From an uncultured Bacteroidota bacterium (lineage in GTDB: Bacteria; Bacteroidota; Bacteroidia; Chitinophagales; Chitinophagaceae): a DNA stretch of 38,261 nucleotides. The notes under the pieces are model-generated. The model did no database searches. It was given only the letters and a program-made list of their open reading frames with translations, and was not told where the DNA came from. The translations under genes and the position numbers were made by a program. Positions 27,667 through 34,758 of the stretch are shown one piece after another; position 1 is the first letter of the stretch, and each line of letters opens with the position of its first letter. The stretch covers positions 1 through 38,261 of the forward strand of contig CAIOIZ010000101.1 of NCBI GenBank assembly GCA_903858475.1. The letters are read 5' to 3'.

Positions 27667-28692
27667 TTAATTTTCTTTCTTTACTTCTAGGTAGGGGGCA
27701 TTCAATGTATCAGGTAGAGGAACCATGAGTCCTGTGCTTTTATTTTTCTTTCCGAATACAGAGAAAGAGATATAACGCTTGGGATTGGTTTTTAAATCAT
27801 CCAATAAGATGTTAATCTTATTGGCAGTAGCTGACAAATTATTGTACAATTTTGGATCATTGAGCAACATGCCGGCCGTGCCATTGGTATTATTTAATTT
27901 GGATAAGGTATTCTTCATTTCCGTAATCGTACCATTTAGGGTGGTTAATGTTTTTTCCAAATCTAGTTTAGCAATATTATCTGTTGCCTTGCCCATATTG
28001 GTCATTACTGCATTTAATTTTTCATTATTAGCAGCTAGGTTTCCAGTAAAGGAACTTACATTGTTGAGCGTTTTTGCTAATGCACCTGTTTGTGTATTGA
28101 GCAAGGTTTCTAATGAAGCAGAAGATACGGTGAGGTTGGCGGTGGTTTGGTTTAAATTAGCCATCGTTGCTCTTAAATTGTTTTTGCTTTCGGGATCCAA
28201 TACACTATTGATAGTGCCAATAAGTGAGTCCAAAGAGTGCAAGGCCTTTTTAACTGAATATAAAACAGGATCAATCTTGCCCATGGCTTCTTCTAGTAGT
28301 CCGCTGCTTTCTTCTGTAGGAATCAATTCGCCTTTTTTGAAATATTCTTTAGCATCTCCCAATTTAATTTCCACCGAAGTAGTGCCTAGTGGGTTGGGTC
28401 TGATAAAGGCAACAGAATTACGAGGAATATTTACCTCTTTTGTCATATTCATATTCACCTTGATGTCGGTCATGTCCTTATCAACTGTAATGGTATAAAC
28501 ATTGCCAACCTGCATCCCATTAATGGTTACTGGATTAGAGGGAAGTAAGCCTTGAATATTAGAGAATTTGGCATACATCGTATGGCTTTTACCGAAAAAG
28601 CTTTTTCCTTTTAAGAAATTAAAGCCTAGCACCAATAAAGTAATGGCAACTGCTGTAAGCACGCCAATCTTTGTTTCATTTGAAATTTTCAT
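27667..28692 (-). CDS. MCE domain (MlaD family) lipid-transport protein
   Basis: A 341-residue MCE protein. Residues 8-27 are an N-terminal transmembrane anchor, after a short cytoplasmic start with charged residues. The MCE/MlaD domain lies at about 33-110 (Y-A-K-F-S-N-I-Q-G-L, then V-T-I-N-G-M-Q-V-G-N-V, then I-R-P-N-P-L-G-T-T-S-V-E-I-K-L-G-D). The remaining part, about 140-300, is coiled-coil-like, with heptad-type L, N and T repeats. MCE proteins form hexameric rings that carry phospholipids between the membranes. No ABC permease or ATPase (mlaE/mlaF) adjoins it. I use the ATG at 28692; an upstream TTG would add nine residues. A -7 box lies 25 bp upstream. An amidase gene precedes it and ostA-like follows. 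Confidence 0.92.
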   Translation of the reverse strand: MKISNETKIGVLTAVAITLLVLGFNFLKGKSFFGKSHTMYAKFSNIQGLLPSNPVTINGMQVGNVYTITVDKDMTDIKVNMNMTKEVNIPRNSVAFIRPNPLGTTSVEIKLGDAKEYFKKGELIPTEESSGLLEEAMGKIDPVLYSVKKALHSLDSLIGTINSVLDPESKNNLRATMANLNQTTANLTVSSASLETLLNTQTGALAKTLNNVSSFTGNLAANNEKLNAVMTNMGKATDNIAKLDLEKTLTTLNGTITEMKNTLSKLNNTNGTAGMLLNDPKLYNNLSATANKINILLDDLKTNPKRYISFSVFGKKNKSTGLMVPLPDTLNAPYLEVKKEN

Positions 28693-28716
28693 CTGGTCTT
28701 CCGGTTGATTTGATAG

Positions 28717-28724
28717 CAAAAATA
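28717..28724 (-). promoter_or_regulatory. Candidate -7 box (TATTTTTG) for the MCE gene
   Basis: Minus-strand TATTTTTG matches TAnnTTTG, 24 bp before the chosen ATG (28692). It supports a start at that ATG rather than the TTG at 28719, which overlaps the box itself. No -33 TTG is seen at the standard distance. Confidence 0.45.
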
Positions 28725-28828
28725 GGGAAAGTTTTTTCCGTATATGTGCTAATTAGTACCAATGTTTGATAAAGACTTCATTATTGAAGCAAATGCTGCA
28801 AGAAAAAAAGAGATAGTAGGAATGCTGC

Positions 28829-30184
28829 TTATCGATGCGTAAACAATATCACCCCATTTTTTTGGCTATCGGCTTTAAAATGTACTTCATGGCGGGTATT
28901 GCCGTCCATTACAATCATTAATCCGGTATTGGGAGGAATACTGCCTTCATTGACCGCATAAATGAGTAATTCATTTTCTGCCTTTGTTGGATCAAGGTTT
29001 ACAGTTAACCTTAGCGGCTTATCAGTAAGGGTTTTATTGTCTAAAATATTCTTTCCATTTAAAAATACAGATACAATGTCGCCATCCACCTCTGCATTAT
29101 CGTATAAATCAACCGTAACGGTGTTTTGGGTAAGATTTATTTTTTCTAATATATTATTGCTGCGTTTTGTATAATCTGTAGTTGGTTTAGGTTCTGCAGT
29201 TTGTACCCTGGCGGTAGCCGGCACTGATTCAGCAGCACCAGTAGTGTGGTCAATTTGTTGTTTGTATCGCACAATGGCAGCAGCAATGGATGCGGCCATC
29301 TCTTGCTGACCTTCTTCACTGTTTATATAACGCTCATCTTCTGGGTTATTGATAAAGCCTGTTTCTACTAAGATAGCAGGCATATTTGTTGCTTGTAAAA
29401 CCCAGATTCCTTTTTGGCGTTGATTCACCCCAAATGTGTTCCTGCCTGTTTTTTCAATTTCCTCATTGACCATGCTTGCCAGGTTATCACTTCTTTTAAA
29501 AAAGCGCGTCATATACAAATTGGCCAATGCTCTACCAACCGGACTATTGAAATCAAAATTATTGGCGAAAGAATCAGATTCATTGGCTTCCAATTCAAAA
29601 TCTTCTCCACCACCAGTAATCGCTTTTAATTTTTCGCTTGTTTTATGAGCGGCAAAAATCCATACACTGGTACCGCTTCTTTGTAAGGGCATTTTGAAAT
29701 ATTCATATGCCGGTACCGTTACTTTATAAGGAGTCGAAATCTTTACTTTTTTCTTTTTTACTTTTTTATACGTTACATGGTATCGCGTTTCTTCACGGGT
29801 GCCTACCTGACGCCTGCCTTGTTTTAATGGGCCGCTATCGGCATGAATGCACACAAATAATTGTCCGCCTTTTTCATTGGCAATATTGGCCTTTTCAGTC
29901 GGACTTTGGTAAATATCTGTAGTACGGGTGGGGATGGTATTTACATCTGGCAATTGCTTGCGCAATTCAGCCACCAATTTTTTACTTATGGCTAGGGTAA
30001 CATCTTTTTCTTTGCTGCGAAGGGAATTCTCGTATTGTCCAACTGCACCAGCATCATGACCGCCATGACCAGCATCCACGATAATGGTCTGCAATTTTTT
30101 AGCACCCTGGGCAAAACTGTTTGAAAATATTAACAACTGCAATGCAGCAAATAGGACAAGAAACGGCACTTTGTTCTTCAACAT
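28829..30184 (-). CDS. N-acetylmuramoyl-L-alanine amidase (Amidase_3 type)
   Basis: A 451-residue exported zinc amidase that cleaves the amide bond between N-acetylmuramic acid and L-alanine in peptidoglycan. Signal peptide at 1-25 (S-N-S-F-A). The catalytic domain spans about 30-290. Zinc ligands are H40 in D-A-G-H-G-G-H-D, E59 in K-E-K-D-V-T-L, and H114 in C-I-H-A-D-S. The catalytic Glu is in I-L-V-E-T-G-F-I-N-N-P-E-D. An insert after H114 is rich in lysine (K-K-V-K-K-K-K-V-K-I). The C-terminal 120 residues form a beta-rich extra domain (N-T-V-T-V-D-L-Y-D-N-A-E-V-D-G-D) that may bind the wall. I choose the ATG at 30184 because it gives a clean signal peptide; the TTG at 30262 would place 26 polar residues first and overlap the lptD promoter region. 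It is divergent from lptD. Confidence 0.92.
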   Translation of the reverse strand: MLKNKVPFLVLFAALQLLIFSNSFAQGAKKLQTIIVDAGHGGHDAGAVGQYENSLRSKEKDVTLAISKKLVAELRKQLPDVNTIPTRTTDIYQSPTEKANIANEKGGQLFVCIHADSGPLKQGRRQVGTREETRYHVTYKKVKKKKVKISTPYKVTVPAYEYFKMPLQRSGTSVWIFAAHKTSEKLKAITGGGEDFELEANESDSFANNFDFNSPVGRALANLYMTRFFKRSDNLASMVNEEIEKTGRNTFGVNQRQKGIWVLQATNMPAILVETGFINNPEDERYINSEEGQQEMAASIAAAIVRYKQQIDHTTGAAESVPATARVQTAEPKPTTDYTKRSNNILEKINLTQNTVTVDLYDNAEVDGDIVSVFLNGKNILDNKTLTDKPLRLTVNLDPTKAENELLIYAVNEGSIPPNTGLMIVMDGNTRHEVHFKADSQKNGVILFTHR

Positions 30185-30250
30185 TGATACTTGGTTTAAC
30201 CGGGGGTCAGTAATTAAGTGATCCTTCACATTTTCATCCGTTATATTGGC

Positions 30251-30258
30251 TATTTTTG
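30251..30258 (+). promoter_or_regulatory. Candidate -7 box (TATTTTTG) for lptD
   Basis: TATTTTTG matches TAnnTTTG, 12 bp before the lptD ATG, in the 86-bp space between the divergent amidase and lptD. The leader would be only a few bases long. No -33 TTG is visible. Confidence 0.4.
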
Positions 30259-30270
30259 CCAAACTAAATT

Positions 30271-33015
30271 ATGACTGATCTGCGCAAAGGTAAGGCAAAA
30301 TACAAATTAGGTTATGCATTGGCATGCCTGCTTTCGGTTGTAACGCTGTATGCAGGTAATTTTAGTTTTGCAAATGGTAATTTTCACATTTCATTAACTG
30401 CTCAAGATACCATTCCCAAGAATAAATTAATGGGCAACGACAGTGCGCGCAATACCTATGAAGCGCGATTAGCAGCCGAAATTGCCAAGAATAAAGCCAA
30501 TCCCCGAAAGGATAGCATTGTACCTAAAACGGATACTTTTAATCTGAAGATGAGTAAGGATACTTTGGATGCCCCCATAGCTTATCATGCCGATGATTCC
30601 ATGATATTGGATGTGCCTGCTAAACGCATTGTCTTGTATGGCAAGGAGACCAAGGTAACCTATGTTGATAATGAATTGGTGGCACCGAATATAGAATATG
30701 ACCAGCAAACCAATTTGGTAAAAGCGCATTTGGTGCGAGATAGCACAGGTAAGGTTATTTCCTTTGTCAATTTTACACAGGGCGGTTTTAAATCGATTAA
30801 TGATAGCATTTGGTTTAATCTCAGTACAGGAAAGGGCCGGACTAAGAGTACCTATTTTCAGCAAGATGAAATGTATGTTCAAACCGCCATTAGTAAAAAA
30901 GTGAAAGAAAATAAGGAGGATGTTATCTATGCAAGGAATGCCCGCTTCACTACTTGTAATTTAGATACACCGCATTTTTCCTTCGTTGCAGGAAAAGTGA
31001 AGTTCAGAAATAAAATCATGGCCATTACAGGTCCGGTGCATCCCGAAATTGAAGGGGTACCATTGCCAATTGCTTTGCCCTTTGGTATTTATCCATTATC
31101 CCAGGGAAGGCATTCGGGTATATTGGCACCTACTTTTTCAGCCAATGAGCAATTAGGACTTTCATTGGAAGGCTTGGGGTATTATAAAGTACTCAATGAT
31201 AATTGGGATGCTACCGTTCGAGGAACTATTTATTCTTATGGTGGCTGGACGGCCAGTATAAGCCCGAATTATTATAAACGATATCATTATCGAGGTAGTC
31301 TGTCATACGATATACAGCGATTCAAATATAATTTCAAGGGCGATCCAGATTATTCTTCCAGTAGAACAATGAATATACGCTGGAGTCATAGCAGCGATAC
31401 CAAGGCAAGACCCGGTGTTACCTTTAATGCGAATGTAAATGCCGGTAGCAGTAAGTTCAATGCATTGGTGCCGAATAGTCCGATGCGAAATTTCACCAAT
31501 CAATTGAACTCCTCTATTACTTATTCGAAAATATGGAAGGATAAGCCCTTTAGCTTAACCGTTAGTGCCAATCACAATCAGAACACTTCTCAAAAACTAA
31601 TCAATTTAAACTTTCCCGATATTGCATACAATATAAATACACAATATCCTTTTCGTAAAAAAGAAGCCATTGGTGATTTGAAATGGTATGAAAATATTGG
31701 GATCGCATTGAACAGTAATGTAAAAAGTATTTCTTCTTTTTACGATACCTTGGGTAATATCGGTAAACAATTAATTGATAAACTGCAATGGGGTGCTATG
31801 CACTCGGTGCCCATTAGTTTATCCCTGCCAGAACTTGGGCATGTGCAAATAGCACCGAGTATCAGTTTTCAAGAAAGATGGTATCAACAGAAATTTGTTC
31901 GTTCTTGGAACACTAGTCAAAAGAAAGTAGATACGGCAGTAAATAAAGGATTTTATGCTGCCCGTGAGATGAGTTTTGGTATTGGTATGAGTACTCGAAT
32001 TTTTGGCATGTATACCTTTGGCAAAAAGAGTAGGATACAGGCCATTCGCCATGAAATTAGACCGAGTATGAGTATTAGTTATAAGCCTGATATGAATGGA
32101 AAAAGCTGGTATCGTACACAGGTGGATACCTTTAATAATACCGCTCGTTTTTCTGTATACGATGGTAGTATTTTTGGAGGATTTGGAGATGGTAAATTTG
32201 GCGGTATTAGTTTTGGCATCGACAATAACCTTCAAATGAAAACACTGAGTAAAAAAGACACAGGGGAAGCTGCCATCAAAAAGAAAACTTTAATAGACGG
32301 ATTTAGTATCAATGGCAGTTATAATTTAATGGCAGATTCTTTTCAGTTAAGTAGTTTCAATATTTCTGCCAGAACCAATTTATTTGATAAGATTAGTATT
32401 ACCGCCAATGCGGTTGTTGATCCTTATCAAACCAATAGTCGCGGTGATAGAATCAATAAATTAATATGGGCCAAGAAACCAATTTCACTCGGTACTTTAA
32501 TGGGTGGTAATATTAGTTTACAGAGTCAGTTTAAGGGTGGTGATAAAAAAGAAAAACTTCCATCAGAGCAAGTGCAGCAGCAAATGAATCCAATGACGGG
32601 AATGCCCTTGGATGAATACCAGCAAGAGGCGGCTCTTATACAAAACAATCCTGGTCAATTTGCTAATTTCAATATACCCTGGAGTGTGAATCTTTCTTAT
32701 TCACTACAGTTTAGCCGTATACGAAAATTGGATTATAGTGGCTATACCGCATCAATAAGTCAGAATCTAAATTGGGGAGGTACATTAAACCTAACACCTA
32801 AATGGCAATTAGGCATGAATGGCTTTTACAATATCACTGAAAAAGATTTGGGTACCATCAGTATGAATATTAGTAGGGAGATGCATTGTTGGCAGATGAA
32901 TATAAATGTATCACCTGTGGGGCGTTATCGTTTTTTCAATATTAGTATTAGTCCTAAAAGCGGATTGCTAAGAGATTTAAAAATCAATCGAACTCGTTAT
33001 TTCTACGACCTCTAA
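30271..33015 (+). CDS. lptD: LptD-like LPS-assembly outer-membrane protein
   Basis: A 914-residue LptD-family protein, which inserts LPS into the outer leaflet of the outer membrane. Residues 13-34 are a hydrophobic export signal after a basic start (M-T-D-L-R-K-G-K-A-K-Y-K). Residues about 95-260 are an OstA-type N-terminal domain (G-K-E-T-K-V-T-Y-V-D-N-E-L, then A-R-N-A-R-F-T-T-C-N). The motif G-R-H-S-G-I-L-A-P follows, typical of Bacteroidota LptD. After it comes a barrel region up to about residue 900 with many aromatic strand ends. A single Cys in the N-terminal domain argues against the E. coli-type disulphide network. The gene is divergent from the amidase-MCE-OstA-like cluster and convergent with plsC (8 bp between stops). 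Confidence 0.88.
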   Translation: MTDLRKGKAKYKLGYALACLLSVVTLYAGNFSFANGNFHISLTAQDTIPKNKLMGNDSARNTYEARLAAEIAKNKANPRKDSIVPKTDTFNLKMSKDTLDAPIAYHADDSMILDVPAKRIVLYGKETKVTYVDNELVAPNIEYDQQTNLVKAHLVRDSTGKVISFVNFTQGGFKSINDSIWFNLSTGKGRTKSTYFQQDEMYVQTAISKKVKENKEDVIYARNARFTTCNLDTPHFSFVAGKVKFRNKIMAITGPVHPEIEGVPLPIALPFGIYPLSQGRHSGILAPTFSANEQLGLSLEGLGYYKVLNDNWDATVRGTIYSYGGWTASISPNYYKRYHYRGSLSYDIQRFKYNFKGDPDYSSSRTMNIRWSHSSDTKARPGVTFNANVNAGSSKFNALVPNSPMRNFTNQLNSSITYSKIWKDKPFSLTVSANHNQNTSQKLINLNFPDIAYNINTQYPFRKKEAIGDLKWYENIGIALNSNVKSISSFYDTLGNIGKQLIDKLQWGAMHSVPISLSLPELGHVQIAPSISFQERWYQQKFVRSWNTSQKKVDTAVNKGFYAAREMSFGIGMSTRIFGMYTFGKKSRIQAIRHEIRPSMSISYKPDMNGKSWYRTQVDTFNNTARFSVYDGSIFGGFGDGKFGGISFGIDNNLQMKTLSKKDTGEAAIKKKTLIDGFSINGSYNLMADSFQLSSFNISARTNLFDKISITANAVVDPYQTNSRGDRINKLIWAKKPISLGTLMGGNISLQSQFKGGDKKEKLPSEQVQQQMNPMTGMPLDEYQQEAALIQNNPGQFANFNIPWSVNLSYSLQFSRIRKLDYSGYTASISQNLNWGGTLNLTPKWQLGMNGFYNITEKDLGTISMNISREMHCWQMNINVSPVGRYRFFNISISPKSGLLRDLKINRTRYFYDL

Positions 33016-33023
33016 TCAATTAT

Positions 33024-33770
33024 TTATTTTTTGGATGACTGTTTAATATATTCAGCTTCCATTACTTTATAAATATTTTCTTTTAATTCCTTGGCTGTTT
33101 GATTGCCAGGAAGAATAGGAGGTAGGAAATACATTTTTAGAGTGGTCGGCCATAAAAAAAGTGTTTTTTGCACAGGCATTGCTTCTCTGGTGCCGATGAT
33201 AAGGCAAGGCATTATTGGTTTTTTTGTATCCACTGATAATTTAAAAGCGCCATCATAAAATGGTTTCAAGGGAGCTGCTGTTCTGTTGCGCGTTCCTTCG
33301 GGGTAAATGCACATGTGAATTCCTTTTGCCAATACTCTTTTCATTTCTTCAAAACTACGGATTCGGCTTTTCTCATCCTTTCTATTTACGAGTATAGAGC
33401 CTCTTTTATAAAACCATCCAAACAAGGGTATTTTGGCAAAGGAATCTTTGGCAATGGTTTTATTTCCTCCATAAATAAAGGGGGAGGAAAGGGGCACATC
33501 TAATAATGTGTTGTGGTTGAAAACGATGATATAATTTTCTGCGTCTTTAAAATTTTCTTTGCCATTTACTTTTACTGGGCAGGCAATCAAGAATAACCAG
33601 GTGTTCATCCAGATTCTAGATACCAAGTTGAAAAAATCTTGCCCTTTTTTCTCCTCCCGGAAAAGGTAAGCACACATAGAGGGAATAAGAATTAGTATAA
33701 AGCTACCTGCAAAGCTTATTAATCCCCAGATAGCCCAGATGCGTGCAAGGATATTTTTAATAAGTGACAT
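33024..33770 (-). CDS. plsC: 1-acyl-sn-glycerol-3-phosphate acyltransferase (PlsC family)
   Basis: A 248-residue lysophosphatidic-acid acyltransferase-like enzyme that adds the second acyl chain to make phosphatidic acid at the inner membrane. An N-terminal hydrophobic segment (about 10-37) anchors it. The acyltransferase boxes are complete: N-H-N-T-L-L-D at 85-91 (H86 and D91, the H-x4-D catalytic pair), R-G-S-I-L-V-N-R near 123-130, and Y-P-E-G-T-R-N at 156-162. The family includes other lysophospholipid acyltransferases, so the exact acceptor is inferred. It starts 14 bp after the end of ung, on the same strand, and so is probably co-transcribed with it. Confidence 0.92.
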   Translation of the reverse strand: MSLIKNILARIWAIWGLISFAGSFILILIPSMCAYLFREEKKGQDFFNLVSRIWMNTWLFLIACPVKVNGKENFKDAENYIIVFNHNTLLDVPLSSPFIYGGNKTIAKDSFAKIPLFGWFYKRGSILVNRKDEKSRIRSFEEMKRVLAKGIHMCIYPEGTRNRTAAPLKPFYDGAFKLSVDTKKPIMPCLIIGTREAMPVQKTLFLWPTTLKMYFLPPILPGNQTAKELKENIYKVMEAEYIKQSSKK

Positions 33771-33784
33771 TTTATTTTATTTTT

Positions 33785-34468
33785 TTAAGGGGTTAGTAAT
33801 TTCCAATCGATGGGGGCCTTGCCTTGCTTCACTAAAATTTGATTGCTGATAGAAAAATGTTTGCAACCAAAAAATCCTTTGTCAGCGCTAAAGGGAGAGG
33901 GGTGAGCAGCTTTTAATACAGTATGTTTGGTTTCGTCTATCAAGGATATTTTTTCTTGTGCAAATTTTCCCCATAATAGAAAGATAATGCCTTCTTTTTC
34001 ATCTGAAATTTTTTTGATGACTGCATCTGTAAATAGTGACCATCCAAATTTAGCGTGGCTAAAGGGTTCGTTGGCACGCACCGTAAGTGCTGCATTTAAT
34101 AATAACACACCTTGTTCGGCCCATTTAGTAAGATTTCCGTAGGCGGCGGGCATTCCTACACCAATATCTTTTTGTATTTCTTTAAAAACATTTACCAAGG
34201 AGGGAGGGGGCTTAATGCCATTGGGTACAGAAAAACTAAGTCCATGAGCCTGACCGGGTCCGTGATAAGGATCTTGCCCCAGTATTACCACTTTTAATTT
34301 GCTAAATGGGGTTTGGTTGAAGGCATTAAAAATATGGGTGCCTGGCGGGTAAATGATTTTACCGGCAGCTTTCTCTGTTTTTAAGAAAGTAACAATTTGT
34401 TGAAAATAGGGTTTCGAAAATTCGGCTTTCAAAACGGCTTTCCAACTGGCCTCTATCTTTACGTCCAT
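33785..34468 (-). CDS. ung: Uracil-DNA glycosylase
   Basis: A 227-residue family-1 uracil-DNA glycosylase, which removes uracil from DNA as the first step of base-excision repair. The water-activating loop G-Q-D-P-Y-H-G is at 64-70 (Asp66 is catalytic). The leucine/uracil-recognition loop H-P-S-P is at 189-192, with G-L-S-F-S-V in between. V-L-L-L-N-A-A-L-T-V-R (121-131) holds the uracil-binding Asn. The length is typical. The ATG at 34468 is chosen over an in-frame TTG five codons upstream. The minus-strand hairpin terminator at 34535-34569 separates it from the upstream T9SS gene, so ung probably has its own promoter in the short space between. Confidence 0.96.
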   Translation of the reverse strand: MDVKIEASWKAVLKAEFSKPYFQQIVTFLKTEKAAGKIIYPPGTHIFNAFNQTPFSKLKVVILGQDPYHGPGQAHGLSFSVPNGIKPPPSLVNVFKEIQKDIGVGMPAAYGNLTKWAEQGVLLLNAALTVRANEPFSHAKFGWSLFTDAVIKKISDEKEGIIFLLWGKFAQEKISLIDETKHTVLKAAHPSPFSADKGFFGCKHFSISNQILVKQGKAPIDWKLLTP

Positions 34469-34534
34469 TGAATAAAAATACAAAGTATCGCTATAATGGG
34501 TGGTTTTTTATTTTTCCAATCAACAGCCTGTCAC

Positions 34535-34569
34535 AAAAAAATAAAAGCACAAGAGACTTGTGCTTTTAT
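34535..34569 (-). terminator. Strong minus-strand terminator upstream of ung
   Basis: 13-bp perfect stem (ATAAAAGCACAAG at 34541-34553, CTTGTGCTTTTAT at 34557-34569), 3-base loop. On the minus strand it is followed by six T (34540-34535). It is 190 bp beyond the stop of the T9SS gene and would end read-through from it, or a transcript starting between the two hairpins. Confidence 0.85.
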
Positions 34570-34714
34570 AAATACAATATTGGAATACGTTCTTTATTAA
34601 GATATATGGAAAGGAATTGATTTAAAGCGGTCTGTAAAAACTAGTAGGATTTTACACCTAGGATTTAAATGCACCTGTGTAATTTTATTCAAGCGCCATT
34701 CTTTTTTGAAATAA

Positions 34715-34745
34715 CCTAGGAAATGGGGCTGTCCCATTTCCTAGG
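34715..34745 (-). terminator. Hairpin after the T9SS-sorted gene (probable terminator)
   Basis: 13-bp perfect stem (CCTAGGAAATGGG at 34715-34727, CCCATTTCCTAGG at 34733-34745), 5-base loop, 13 bp past the stop of the T9SS gene on the minus strand. The bases after it (TTATTTC) are only moderately T-rich, so termination is likely but not textbook. Confidence 0.7.
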
Positions 34746-34758
34746 AAAATCATCCATC

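Noticed and set aside
27779-28498. 239-residue hydrophobic open frame on the plus strand
   Set aside because: It lies antisense inside the well-supported MCE/MlaD gene and has no recognisable domain or promoter.
30185-30262. N-terminal extension of the amidase from a TTG at 30262
   Set aside because: It would put 26 polar residues before a good signal peptide and run into the lptD promoter region.
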